NCBI RefSeq assembly: GCF_963678635.1
Contig: NC_087066.1
Location: 24,225,615-24,289,614 of the forward strand
Direction of reading: 5' to 3'
DNA: 64,000 nt
Source: Symsagittifera roscoffensis
Lineage: Eukaryota; Xenacoelomorpha; Acoela; Convolutidae
The notes beneath the pieces were generated by a model. The model saw nothing but the letters and a program-made list of their open reading frames with translations, was not told the DNA's origin and ran no database searches. Positions within the stretch are counted from its first letter, which is position 1. Each line of letters opens with the position of its first letter. The translations under genes and the position numbers were made by a program. Shown piece after piece: positions 25,001 through 32,530 of this stretch.

Positions 25001-28000
25001 CGGTTCTTTTGGCTCAGGTATTTTCCCTATATCATTCTTCGAACACATGTTTTTCAAGTTCTTACCCGCTAATGTGCATTCCTGACAATTCCCGGCGATA
25101 GTTGCTAAGTTACGGAACATGTACGGGTTCCAGATGTCTTTAGCCGCGTCGTACATACTTGATTTCCCGTGGTGATAATAATGTAGCCTATTGGCCACCG
25201 CCGCTTGCAAGGTGTTAGGGATCACTAGCCTCTCGTCCATCCAAAGGCATCCGTCTCTTACGTGAAAGTCCTGAGTATACTGCGCAAAGTACTTTTTCAT
25301 CGCTGCAATTTTTGAGTGTAACTGAGGGTCTTTACATTTAATTAAATTGATAATGGCTTGTAATTGTGGATCTGAATTATATTGTGATTATATGAATCGA
25401 AGATAAAATAATTCGGGAAGAGCGGTTTGTTTACTGACGATTTTGCAATTTCTCAGAATGACGGACATAACCCTATTTTCCGGATTAACCGGTGGATAAC
25501 TTTCGCCAGGGTAGACCGGCGGAATGGAGATAATAGTATTTGTTTTAGTGCTCCGGACTTCTGTTGTAACCGCCTGCATATCCACATCAATCTCCTCTGT
25601 TTCATCGCTACTACTAATGCTAGGGTGTCGTTCCAACAATTTTCTGATTTTTTTTCCATGATTAAATTGTGTTTTATATTTTGAGTGTTTGTTGAAGAAT
25701 TTGGAGAAATTTTGAGTGTTTTTGAAGAATTTAAATAACTAAAGTCAGCTTCAATAATAGTCCCAACTAAATTATTACAAGACTTAATTGACCTGCCGGA
25801 AATGCAATTCGTCGCTCTGTGATTGGTCCAATTTCCATCGCATGATCGTTCGCCCTCTACCGGTCGTTTTCTATTCGATATATTACAAACGCGTCTATTT
25901 TTAGTAACCGGTGGATACTCGAGTCTATTTTTGGAGAAAAGTTCTTTTTCAAATCCGAGGGCGGATCTAATTCTACTAATTTTCGCCACCGTAAACATAC
26001 TGTCGTAGGTGCTAACCGGTTGAGGCTCCAAACTGGGATGCCTTGATAGATAATCAGCGAGTCTAATTTTTGCTCCGGGTTTATGCTCTACTTGAAAATC
26101 GAACGGTATAAGACGATCTAACCATCTTGTTAATCTGCTGAACATTGTTTTGTTCTTTTTGTTGTTCTAATTTAGCAATGATACTAGTGCCTTATGATCC
26201 GTAACTATTAAAAATTTTCTTCCAAGCACATAGTTGCGGAAATATTCCACCCTCCACACAACTGCCAGCATTTTTAATTCATTCGTTGAATAATTTTTCT
26301 CTGCCTCGTTTAAATACCGGGATGCGATTGATATCGGCCGCCAGCCGTCGGAATTTAGTTGCTCAATGACCGCTCCGAGCCCGTTACGACTAGCGTCACA
26401 CACAATTCTCGTGTCTCGGTGTATATCAAAATGCCGAAATTGTACTATGTTAGCCACCTGCGTTTTCAGGTTTTCGAATGATATTTGACATTCGTCGCTC
26501 CAAATATAATCGTTTTTCCGGCTTAATAGTGGGCGCAATGACGCTGATGATTCCGCAAGCGCCGGAAGATATTTGTGCAGGCTGTGAATGGAGCCCATAA
26601 AGGATTTAAGTTGTGACACCGTTTTTGGTGCTTTAAGCGATTCGATCGGTTCCGTTTTTCGGACGAGCGGTGTTATTCCGGTACGAGTTATTTTGTGCCC
26701 CAACCATTCACACTCTCTTCGCGCAAATTGGCATTTAGTGAGCTTAAGCGACATATTCTTGCGAACCAACTTCCGCAAAATTTTCTCAACTGTCGAGATA
26801 TGCTCAATCTCCGTGCCTTTGGTGACCACCAAAATGTCATCAATAAAAGCATCGCAAAATTCCGAAAGGATCGTATCCACCACTCTTTGAAATTCCGCTG
26901 GCATGGTTGTAAGGCCGTAGAACCCCGTTTGAAAACGATACGTGCCCGTTGATTTTCCTCCCACCCGCGAAAAATTGCATTGAACGCTCGTTTCCGGGCT
27001 AAGTGGTAATTGACCGTACGCGTACGTAAGATCCATAGTAGAAAAAAATACATCTCCTGGTTTCCGTTCGCTTATCGTTTGTCCTACCGTATCCATAAGC
27101 TCTTCAATATTCGGCATTTGGTATTTATTCTTGTGGACTTGCTTGTTCAGCTCCCGGGATTCTAACGCTAATTTTACTGATCCATCCTTTTTGACTGATA
27201 TTACAATCGGAGAAACAAAATACTTATCCGAACATTCATTCAGCTTTTCAATGTGTCCTTGTCGTAAAATTTTATCAATTTCCTTATCGACCTTATCCTG
27301 CAATGTGATTGGCACTCGCCGTCTGTTTTGTTGAATTGGCGTTAACGTTTCGAAAAAATCTGCGTGTACCCTATGAATCTTCATTTTTCCGACTCTGTTA
27401 AAAAGGTTTTCAAATTGCTTACTGAAATAGGTCTGCCAGTGGTCTAGTGAATCCGCCACATCTGTTGCCTCAACCGCAGATTGATCGCTCTGTACCGACA
27501 TCACATTCTCCTCCGGTGCCTTCTGCACTATCTGTAATCCAAGATTTGGCATTAGGTCTCTCCCAATAATTGATTTTCTGCTTCCTCCAATCACTCTGAT
27601 ATTCGCGTTGGTCACCCATCCGTTCGTTTCCAACAATACGTCCATCGTTCCTAGTAGTCGTAAGGGGTTGTTTCCGCAGTCCCTGAACTCATCGTCCGCC
27701 GGTGCCGGTGCCTTCACCTTGACGCCTGCGGTGCCCAACGTCGGTTTCAATTCCCCAACGGTGAATATCGAAATCGGTGATCCACTATCTATCCAAACGT
27801 TTGGTTGCTTTCCATTTACCTTAATTGGTAGTCGGGCGCCGGCCACTTTTAATTCTGTTTCTCTCCGAGATCTGATAGCCATGACCACATAATCTCCTGA
27901 GCTATCCGAATCCCACGATCGTTGCTTCTTTACCGGCGTATTAACCCAGCCAACGGAATTCTCATGCTGCTAGTAAGTATCCTCCGCGTCGTTTATTTCA

Positions 28001-29696
28001 CTAGCTTCCATATCCTCCTAATTTTGGATTAGTCCACTGCCGGTCTTCCCCGATTGTTTCGCTTTCCCCTACAAGTCCTTTCGTAATGTCCAGTTTTCCG
28101 GCAGGAGTTACACGTTGCATTTTTGGCTGGACAAGTTGTGAGGTGTTCCGGAGTAAAATTGGGTTGATCACAATTATAGCATCTTCTAGAACCACCCCCT
28201 CTCATTTCTGCTCGCCCTCTAAACGATCCACGGCCCCGCTGTCTATTGTTTCTGTATCCTCCTCGGATGGCTCCCACCGGTTCCGTCTTGATTTGGAACG
28301 CTCCAGCTCCGCCGGCAGTGCCAATAGTTCTTCCCTCGGTTACTGATCCGTATGACTTAGCATATTTGTATCCACGTTCATATGAAAGTGAAATACGGTA
28401 CACCTCCTCTGGTGTCTTCGTCGAGCGACATAACTCATTTTGGGCCTCCCTATTGTTCATGTTCACAATGAACACATCCCGCAAAATCCTGGTCTCCAAT
28501 GCTCCAAAATTACATCGGGCGGCCAGCCCACTTAACACTGAGTGGAACTGTTCCAGCGATTCTCCTATTTGTTGCTTCCGTGCCAATAGTTGGAATGTCT
28601 CGTAAGTTTCGTTCCGTTCCTTCCTGAATTCTGTTTCAATAGTATCCAAAACTCTAGAGTACCTTGTTGTAGATAAATCCAGGTGTGGTTTCCTCTTATG
28701 TAGCTCATCCTGTCCTTTCTCCCCCAGACACAAATACAAGTTCGAGATAAGCGTTTGCTCCGACGCCAGCGATTTGTCCCGTCTACCTCCTCTGGTAAAT
28801 CTGTAACCTGCGCTGCGGTTAACGTACTGGCATAATAGAAATTCTTTGGGTTTATACTATGTTTGGCCACCATCCCCCATTGAAAACAATTGAACCAAAA
28901 CTCCCATAGCATTGGTGGCTCTGCAAACGTCGAGGGCCAAAACGATATAATCCCCAGCGGGTTCCCCCCCCCCCCCCCCCCCACTTTGGCCTGCTGGCTG
29001 CGCCATGTGAAAAGACGGTTTCGATGTGTTAATTTAATCCTTTGAATAAGTAACCGTAGTTCAGAAAGTTAGACGGAGACAATAAAATAGCTGTCATCCG
29101 AAGGTGACAGACAAACTCCGAAGGTTAAATACCAGTTAGCGCCAGACAGTAATAAAAATTAAGTTAAAAAAAATTTGAGAAAAAAATTCAATTATATTCA
29201 ATGTGTTTTTGCTATCAAAAGTTTGTTCTGGTTTTTTTTTAAAATGTGATTTGAACTTAAGTTGGATCAGCACTCTTTTATTATAAGACTTGATATCAGG
29301 TATCAATTGAACATCAACATTTAAATGTCGAAGCCTGTGTAGTGGTCGGAACATTCGGTGCTACTTGCACAGCAGCCGGTTATCCTTGTTTAGATATAAG
29401 CTCTTAAGGTTAAACTTGTCGTATTTCATTTGAAGAAGTCGAATATTAAAATGGTTATATTCTGAGGGATTATTATTAATGCAAACTGCGACCTTAAAAC
29501 GTGTCGTTAACACAGCGCCAAATTTACAATGTATGAACTTAAGTGAACTTACCTGGCTTGTTAATGGTTCAACTTCTATTTCGTTAACAAAATTGACATA
29601 TCCTTCAAACTTTATCCAAGTAGTCCTCTCTGAATCACCTGGAAAGAAGCTATTTCGCGCATGCCGAGAAGTTTCCAAGTTTTCCAGAGAATCCAT
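7083..29696 (-). CDS. TRPM (melastatin-type) cation channel gene, 19 predicted exons
   Basis: I assembled 19 exons by eye; every junction has GT/AG ends and matching phase. From the ATG at 29696 they give about 1202 codons, in the usual TRPM size range (1100-1700). Order: N-terminal homology region with a SLOG-type nucleotide-binding-like fold (residues about 80-365, GIPVVVCDGVGG motif), helical repeat region (about 365-730), S1-S6 (about 780-1107), TRP helix with EWKFEMFNL and the downstream LPPPL motif, and the start of a coiled coil. Filter motif FGE at about 962-964. TRPM channels are tetrameric plasma-membrane or endomembrane Ca2+/Na+ channels; the subtype is not resolvable. No kinase or NUDT9 domain is visible. 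It ends at TAA 7083-7085 unless a donor at 7086 splices to exons beyond the window. Intron 1 holds a 6-kb LTR element. Confidence 0.85.
7087..7207 (-). CDS. TRPM exon 19 (last visible exon)
   Basis: Phase 1 in (CCACAG|ATGAAG). It encodes EKLRMFENFCSSKF and a helical stretch that starts a coiled coil. It either reads through CAG to TAA (7083-7085) or splices at CCA|GTAAAT to exons outside the window. The abrupt end of the coiled coil slightly favours the second reading. Confidence 0.7.
7524..7687 (-). CDS. TRPM exon 18 (TRP helix)
   Basis: 164 nt, phase 2 in, 1 out. It contains QENSTIEWKFEMFNL (TRP helix Trp) and KTVLPPPLSIVETIW. The donor AAA|GTATGA is preferred over GTCATA at 7531; both keep the phase and differ by three codons. 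Confidence 0.85.
7898..8343. mobile_element. Palindromic MITE-like element in TRPM intron 18
   Basis: Outer arms of about 60 bases are inverted copies: both carry CTTTTGCAAAAGGGGG-type blocks (the left one diverged), then TACTAGGTA and ATGCTTAACC. An inner inverted pair, around 8085 and 8200, repeats GGGGATAGTT/AAGAGAT. No coding capacity. Confidence 0.6.
8575..8716 (-). CDS. TRPM exon 17 (S6)
   Basis: 142 nt, phase 1 in, 2 out (TTCCAG|TATCGG ... TTCGG|GTAAAT). An acidic stretch, then S6 with AAYLLVGNVLILNLLIAIFG, the TRP pore-lining signature. Confidence 0.95.
9019..9279 (-). CDS. TRPM exon 16 (extra extracellular pore-loop exon)
   Basis: 261 nt, phase 1/1 (TTCCAG|GACGTG ... TTACCAG|GTAATC), open throughout and in frame with both neighbours. 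It encodes a charged helix-like stretch (ESHKKLEARKAQMRAMDLAN), a cysteine, then three sequons (NFT, NVT, NLT). It lies between selectivity filter and S6, hence extracellular or luminal. It has no counterpart that I know in vertebrate TRPMs. Confidence 0.75.
10686..10886. repeat. Tandem duplication, about 101 bp x 2
   Basis: GACGCACGGAATGTTAAAAA opens both copies (10686 and 10787), and both run on through CCCCCGACAAGTTATTCGCA to the same 3' part with few differences. Confidence 0.85.
12059..13025 (+). repeat. Dispersed repeat family A, long copy
   Basis: It starts with CGACCATTTGAAAAATGGGG, contains two diverged internal modules (CGAGCGAGCAGG near 12300; GCGAGAAGGCC near 12670), and ends with AACATTCTGCGCTAATTGCA plus CAATAAACGG, about 38 bases from exon 15. 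Confidence 0.5.
13063..13252 (-). CDS. TRPM exon 15 (S5, pore helix, selectivity filter)
   Basis: 190 nt, phase 0 in, 1 out (TTTCAG|TTCAAG ... GTTGAAG|GTGAGA). S5 is FITVLVVFLLAYGV; the pore helix and filter include LQMFGELFLDT with FGE. Confidence 0.9.
13534..13612 (-). mobile_element. Truncated hAT MITE
   Basis: It matches one end of the CAGGGGCGGAT family (minus orientation: G-run, TCGACCCCCTACTGACCCA). The other end and target duplication are missing. It lies in TRPM intron 14. Confidence 0.6.
13864..14106 (-). CDS. TRPM exon 14 (S3, S4, S4-S5 linker)
   Basis: 81 codons, phase 0/0 (TTGCAG|TTTGTG ... AAAATG|GTAAGT). S3 is LTYLPLIAVGFVL; S4 with LLMWVRVIRLYQAV; linker LGTLWIMMRKM. Confidence 0.9.
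14792..14923 (-). CDS. TRPM exon 13 (S1 and S2)
   Basis: 44 codons, phase 0/0 (TTTCAG|GCAGCC ... CGACAA|GTGAGT). Hydrophobic S1 (FSFLLLFSLMALWI), a His/Asp-rich loop, then S2 with YMLVVSFSYLIDEMRQ. Confidence 0.9.
15015..15181 (-). CDS. TRPM exon 12 (linker to S1)
   Basis: 167 nt, phase 1 in, 0 out (TTTCAG|ACTCTG ... CACTCG|GTATAC). It ends with WMFYTAPRTKFTVHS, the F-Y-x-A-P-x-x-K-F motif just before S1. Confidence 0.9.
15334..15553 (-). CDS. TRPM exon 11 (pre-S1)
   Basis: 220 nt, phase 0 in, 1 out (TTTAG|GTCGTT ... CAAG|GTACAT). It begins VVLCMLFPPLIAYVDV, the hydrophobic pre-S1 segment, then a variable Ser/Glu/Lys-rich cytoplasmic linker. Confidence 0.85.
15702..15752 (-). CDS. TRPM exon 10 (51-nt exon)
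   Basis: 17 codons, phase 0/0 (GTGCAG|TCCTGT ... CTCAAG|GTGGGT), encoding DWKGGVNSGYLK. It corresponds to the short W-x-G-x-L segment before the hydrophobic pre-S1 stretch. Confidence 0.8.
16006..16147 (-). CDS. TRPM exon 9
   Basis: 142 nt, phase 2 in, 0 out. The acceptor GTTTAG|ACAG was chosen because it alone restores the phase; its pyrimidine tract is weak. It carries FEDLALGAIDTCY and LMQLALHSN, the pre-transmembrane helices of TRPMs. Confidence 0.8.
16845..16988 (-). CDS. TRPM exon 8
   Basis: 144 nt, phase 2/2 (CTATAG|A ... TCAGA|GTAAGT). It contains MSKFLWGFVREPIAVALVG, matching the M-x-x-F-x-W-x-x-x-x-x-x-A-x-A-L-V segment of TRPMs. Confidence 0.85.
17140..17554 (+). mobile_element. 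hAT MITE with intact target duplication
   Basis: Terminal inverted repeats CAGGTGCGGATCTAG and TAAATCCGCCCCTG, with a perfect 8-bp target duplication CTTTTAGT (17132-17139 and 17555-17562). An 8-bp duplication is the hAT hallmark. Noncoding, in TRPM intron 7. Confidence 0.9.
17642..18006 (-). CDS. TRPM exon 7 (homology region 3)
   Basis: 365 nt, phase 0 in, 2 out (TTTCAG|CACAAA ... GAACAA|GTGAGT). It contains LMMRALLENKTDFVQLFLDF followed by a REFL/LYN-type helix, typical of the TRPM helical repeat region. Confidence 0.9.
18337..18510 (-). CDS. TRPM exon 6
   Basis: 58 codons, phase 0/0 (TATCAG|GTGACA ... TCACAA|GTAAGT). It includes the conserved L-D-x-A-I-L-x-A block and CFNWNRPDTARNDV, which corresponds to the A-W-N-R-x-D-I-A-R motif of TRPM proteins. 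Confidence 0.9.
18626..18887 (+). repeat. Dispersed repeat family A, short copy
   Basis: Both family ends are present about 260 bp apart: CGACCATTTGAAAAATGGGG at the left and GAACATTCTGCGCTACTTGC at the right. It may define a short nonautonomous unit. Confidence 0.55.
19174..19321 (-). CDS. TRPM exon 5
   Basis: 148 nt, phase 2 in, 0 out (GTTACAG|C ... AACATG|GTTTGC). It holds a charged helical segment ending FLELILSIVQFENM, as in the linker after the SLOG domain. Confidence 0.8.
19641..20023 (-). CDS. TRPM exon 4 (SLOG-type domain, part 2)
   Basis: 383 nt, phase 0 in, 2 out. It ends with the diagnostic TRPM motif VVVVVVGGD ... GIPVVVCDGVGGASDCI. The acceptor has a good pyrimidine tract; the donor is TCG|GTAATG. 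Confidence 0.9.
20310..20549 (-). CDS. TRPM exon 3 (SLOG-type domain, part 1)
   Basis: 80 codons, phase 0/0 (TTCACAG|GCGGCT ... GCTCTG|GTTAAT). It includes SWVLTSGLNRGISS, which matches the TRPM W-I-F-T-G-G-x-N-x-G block, and an IRCIGVNKW strand. Confidence 0.9.
20693..20866 (-). CDS. TRPM exon 2 (N-terminal homology region)
   Basis: 58 codons, phase 0 at both ends (TTCAG|ATGGCC ... CTCAAG|GTAGCT). It holds the TRPM block LVKHMLTDWEMTPPNLVISL and the GLLK that precedes the T-G-A/S-W motif of exon 3. Confidence 0.9.
21297..21415 (+). repeat. Cluster of ACAAAACAGTCC repeats
   Basis: Several copies of a roughly 15-bp motif (CATACAAAACAGTCC and variants), opening with CGGTGCATATACAAAAC. The reverse complement of the same block occurs at 58791-58850. 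Confidence 0.7.
21447..21463. repeat. (TG)n microsatellite
   Basis: About eight TG units in TRPM intron 1. Confidence 0.9.
21840..22135. mobile_element. Near-perfect palindromic element flanked by TTAA
   Basis: 296 bp, arms of about 140 bp around a short loop (TGCAAATTTGCC at the centre); the inner 20 bases GTGACCAAGGAACGTTGTCT pair exactly. Ends are CTTTAATTGTGTG, flanked on both sides by TTAA (21836-21839, 22136-22139), as in piggyBac-type insertion. It lies in TRPM intron 1. Confidence 0.75.
22775..23030 (+). mobile_element. hAT MITE cut by the LTR element
   Basis: It starts CAGGGGGCGGATCCAAG and follows the family through GGCACCAAAGGCGCC and GTCGGTCAGC, then stops exactly where the LTR begins at 23031. 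The missing half is not found after 29148. Confidence 0.8.
23031..23235 (-). repeat. 3' LTR of the Ty3/gypsy element (205 bp)
   Basis: On the minus strand it runs from TGTCATAGTATC to TTTTCACA. The boundary at 23235 is set by the adjacent purine tract. The segment 23031-23173 is repeated at 29006-29148. Confidence 0.8.
23236..23246 (-). other. Polypurine tract of the Ty3/gypsy element
   Basis: Minus-strand AAGGAGGGAAA directly next to the TG of the 3' LTR. Confidence 0.7.
23469..24350 (-). pseudogene. Pol C-terminal tail of the Ty3/gypsy element
   Basis: About 290 residues rich in Glu, Ser, Lys and Arg with basic clusters (KKAKIQKKRAPG, KEKKRGRKQR), low complexity and no recognised fold. 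It is in frame with the integrase part upstream but separated from it by a TGA at 24351-24353. Such charged tails follow integrase in many Ty3/gypsy elements and are thought to contact chromatin; that role is inferred. Whether the TGA is decay or a true end with a separate tail ORF (ATG at 24336-24338) is open. Confidence 0.65.
24351..25300 (-). pseudogene. Integrase of the Ty3/gypsy element (frameshifted)
   Basis: The zinc-binding part has the H..H (HYYHHGKSS) and C-x2-C (CQEC) pairs. The catalytic core shows D at QLDFWGP, D at VDQGTNF and E at SKEVRAF, the D,D-35-E triad. The frame then breaks near 24700-24745 and resumes with GSIKNSVLTYARED and the conserved TPFEAHHGR segment. Integrase joins the cDNA ends to host DNA. 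The break between catalytic core and C-terminal part makes this copy inactive unless corrected in RNA. Confidence 0.85.
25388..26166 (-). pseudogene. RNase H end and connection region of pol
   Basis: Starts in frame after the TAG at 26167-26169, with FDFQVEHKPGAKIRLADYLSRHP, the usual end of Ty3/gypsy RNase H. A frame change near 25640 moves the reading to the 25388-25639 frame, which is Ser/Thr/Val-rich and links to the integrase. Two lesions lie in this part. Confidence 0.75.
26167..27888 (-). pseudogene. Protease, reverse transcriptase and RNase H of the Ty3/gypsy element
   Basis: 573 codons. The aspartic protease shows WIDSGSPISI (D-S-G) and IIGRDLMPNLGL. The RT shows the FSTMDLTYAYGQLPL palm strand and FIDDILVV (F-x-D-D in place of the common Y-x-D-D). 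RNase H begins with VCDASRNGLGAVIEQ and reaches VTDHKALVSLLN, then TAG. The TAG interrupts an otherwise continuous frame, since the next in-frame residues continue RNase H. The start near the protease probably follows gag by frameshift or readthrough, not resolved here. Confidence 0.9.
28029..28940 (-). pseudogene. Gag of the Ty3/gypsy element
   Basis: Capsid-like segment with LEQFHSVLSGLAARCNF and RDVFIVNMNNREAQNELC, then an Arg/Gly-rich stretch and two zinc knuckles: CYNC...H...C and the canonical CNSCRKTGHYERTC (C-x2-C-x4-H-x4-C). The N-terminal part is in another frame (28.75-28.94 kb, with NPKNFYYASTLTAAQVTDL), so gag carries a frameshift near 28740-28800. Gag packages the RNA into particles. 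Confidence 0.85.
28963..28983. repeat. Poly-C run (poly-G on the element strand)
   Basis: About 18 C in a row in the 5' leader of the Ty3/gypsy element; length is prone to sequencing error. Confidence 0.8.
28990..29005 (-). other. Primer-binding site of the Ty3/gypsy element
   Basis: Minus-strand TGGCGCAGCCAGCAGG abuts the 5' LTR. The leading TGG pairs with tRNA CCA; the priming tRNA is not certain. Confidence 0.75.
29006..29148 (-). repeat. 5' LTR of the Ty3/gypsy element, truncated
   Basis: 143 bp matching 23031-23173. The outer 62 bp of U3 present in the 3' LTR are replaced by unrelated AT-rich DNA. Confidence 0.85.
29347..29390 (+). repeat. Dispersed repeat family A, end block
   Basis: CGGAACATTCGGTGCTACTT followed by GCACAGCAGCCGG, the conserved 3' block of the family; the rest is not clear. 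Confidence 0.5.
29553..29696 (-). CDS. TRPM exon 1 (start codon)
   Basis: 48 codons from ATG (29694-29696) to the strong donor AGCCAG|GTAAGT, phase 0, which fits the next exon. It contains IKFEGYVNFVNEIEVE, followed in exon 2 by the conserved TRPM N-terminal block. It is linked to exon 2 across an 8.7-kb intron by inference from phase and family pattern. Confidence 0.65.
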
Positions 29697-30559
29697 AATT
29701 TGTGGCAACAAAAACAATTAAATAAAAAAATGAAAATTTTTTTCAAAATGATAAAATTGGTCTACAACTGCGAGCGAAGTTGTTTACTTAGTAAGTTGAA
29801 AATGTTTGGCGTGTATCTGGTCGAAGCTGAAAATAATTGAGGTCTAGTCGATGAAGTATTCTTCTAGCTAATATCAGTTTATCAGTTGCACAGTCAACGC
29901 ATTAAAAATCAGCAAGTTGTGAGAGAAAGTGTTTTCAATTAAATGAAGATCAATGAAGAACCTCTCATAGTACAGCTAGCAATTTAATTCGTACGCTATA
30001 AATTTTTTACGCAAGTATGAATATGCTTATGAAACTGTTTTTTTAAAGATCCAGGGGCCAAAAACACCCGAATTGTAATTGTTTCGAGGCAGTTAACCCA
30101 ATTTTATTGCCGAGCGAAGTCTGAATAAAGACGATTCTTGAGTCCCTGTAAAAAGCAGGGATAAAAGATGGGTCCCGTCTTTTTATATTGAACAGTTGGA
30201 AAACGCAAATAAACTAACTATCATGCTGTTTTTGAAGAATTCAGTGCCAAAAAAAACTCCTCCGCAGCCATGGAACCGTATAATACTAGTACCGCGAGTT
30301 CTCAAAAAAAGGGCAATTTAAATCAAATGGTCAGTACAAACTATCCAGTTTGAAGCAAACAAAATAAGCTATTCCTACATCTTTGAATTCTGAACCATTT
30401 TGTAATATGTTTTCTCTCTAAAACAAGGCTAAGATAAGGCTGATTGCATCAGCGCAGAGTAATAATTGTTTTGAGCTGTAATTTGAGTCGTTTAAAAAAC
30501 ATTTTTAATTCGAAAATCTAATTCAAGTTAAAAAATGCAATATAACTTTTTGTTTTTAT

Positions 30560-30968
30560 CAGGGGCGGATCTAGGATTTTCTCGAGGGGGGGGGGGGGGG
30601 GGCGTTTTTAGTTTTTTCAAAATTTTATCGACCTTTTTTTAAGTCGACTGATTAGATTTTTCAAGCTCTCCCTAAGCACAGTTTAGTCCCTGTATTGGCC
30701 AAATTTTCTGCCCCGCAGGCAATGTTTTGAAAAACAGTCCAAAAAAGGCGTTTTTAGGCACTTCTTAAAAAATTTTCACCAAAATTTCCCACCTCAAAAT
30801 TAGGATATATTGGCGGCCAAGGCACCTTTAGAAAAACTTTAAGGTCGGTCGGCCAAAAATGAGTTTCCTAAAAAGTACCAAAGGGGGACCCATTGGGTCG
30901 GCAGGGGGTCGAATCCTTGAGGGGGAGGCGTATGCCTCCCACCACCCTCCCCCTAAATCCGCCCCCTG
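30560..30968 (+). mobile_element. hAT MITE with intact target duplication
   Basis: CAGGGGCGGATCTAGG at one end, TAAATCCGCCCCCTG at the other, and perfect 8-bp duplication GTTTTTAT (30552-30559, 30969-30976). Confidence 0.92.
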
Positions 30969-31029
30969 GTTTTTATTGATGAGAGCAGAATTACGTAAGA
31001 ATCAGCTGGAAAACTTACCTTATGAGCGT

Positions 31030-32530
31030 AAGTCCGGGGTTAAGTTGTGATCAAGTATTTGTCTTTTTATTTTTTATTTCTTGTGAATTCCTGCTGGTAG
31101 GGGCTCTTTCCTTTTCGAAATAAATTTATAATCAGATTGTGACAAAACTCTATCTCGTGACGGGTCGCTAGTGGGATCAATGACGAATCGGAGGATGAAG
31201 TCATCGTCAAAATTTTTGACGTATTGGATCAATTTCTATGTGGTATGACAGGTAATGTATGTGTAGCTTTCAATGTGTCTTATTGGTTGATTCTAATTAT
31301 ATTATCTTACTGGTTTTCGACTAAAAGTGTTTTATTTTCTACGTTTGCCTTTTATAGATGATGTTGTCGTAGCTTCTGATTCAAAAAAAAATCGTTGATT
31401 GTCAACTGTTTTTTTTAATCGTGTAATATGTTTCTGATGCTTTCAAGTTTAAACCGTTGTGTTCTGGAAAGTTGAGTTCTTATCATTTGTTTCTGTTTAT
31501 AGATTACAACCTTATTTTTAATTTGCGTTTTTGATCTGATATATCCTACTTTTTGCTTATGCTTTGCGATGACAAGGTCGTATCTAGAATCCTTAATTAG
31601 AAAATTATGAAGAGTTAGTGTTTGTTTGTTTCCTAAAATAATTTTTATAATAAGTGTTCGAATGATATAGGCAAAATCTAGATGCAATTTCTAATTACTA
31701 AGCTGTTAGTTCTTACGCTTTTTTGAGGTTATTCTAATCCCCGGGTTGTGTTGTCGTGGCAAGATAGAATGATTTCTTACCGCTCTCAAACGAATATGGC
31801 GTCCTTTATAATTATGTTAACTTAATCTTACTTAAATGGGGATTGATATGAGATCGAGGGTTGGAGAATAGTAAATCAATCCACAAGGTTCAAGTATAAT
31901 TAGAACCCGATTAAATCGTTGGATACTATTTTGGTTCTAGCTAGTTCTAAGATTTGTTCTAGGGGTGGATCATTCAAGAGGTGGTTTCAAGTGAAGGATG
32001 AGTAACTGAACTTTTTCACTGTTTTGCTTAATTTAAATAGTTAGCTTGTAGAGAAAAGTAGAGTTGATCCTTGGGAAATAGAAATGGAAAGGAATGGAAA
32101 GTGAATCGAAGTTTGAGGTCGTTAGACACTATAATAAAATTTGTGATTAATTTTTTTAAGTGATCCAAAAAGGCCGTAACGATCTTGGTGTAAAAATAAA
32201 TTAAAGTGAAAGTTTGAACAAAAAACAAGGATTTGGTTTTATGGTTGAAATTCAAAGATCCATGGGAAGCCTTGATGATCTGGGTTTAGTTGTATAAGGT
32301 TAATATTAAATTTAAGCAGGGATAAGCTTCGATAGAAAATGTTTGAGGTTTTTAATGATTTAAAAACGGTTAGAGAACCAAGAAAGTTCTTGGTGATCTT
32401 GTTTTGTGATTAAGTTAAACGATAGAGATTCTGTTTTTGAATTTAGATGAAGAAGAGCAAAATCAGTGATGGTCCTCGAGAAGCAAGGCACCAACAAAAA
32501 AATTCATAAACTAATTATTAATAAAGCTTT
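31030..32530. other. GT-skewed noncoding block
   Basis: The plus strand is unusually rich in G and T and poor in C for about 1.5 kb. The skew is the opposite of that in the env-bearing element at the window start, but I found no shared sequence. No ORF of interest. Confidence 0.4.

Larger units (their letters stand above)
23031..29148 (-). mobile_element. Ty3/gypsy LTR retrotransposon, decayed, with truncated 5' LTR
   Basis: Minus-strand element of 6.1 kb in TRPM intron 1, in the same orientation as the gene. Order 5'-3': partial LTR (29148-29006), primer site, gag with zinc knuckles, protease, reverse transcriptase, RNase H, integrase, low-complexity tail, purine tract, full LTR (23235-23031). 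RNase H before integrase is the Ty3/gypsy order. The shared LTR part differs at a few sites, so the insertion is fairly young, yet pol has stops and frameshifts. No target duplication is seen because the 5' end is lost. Confidence 0.9.
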
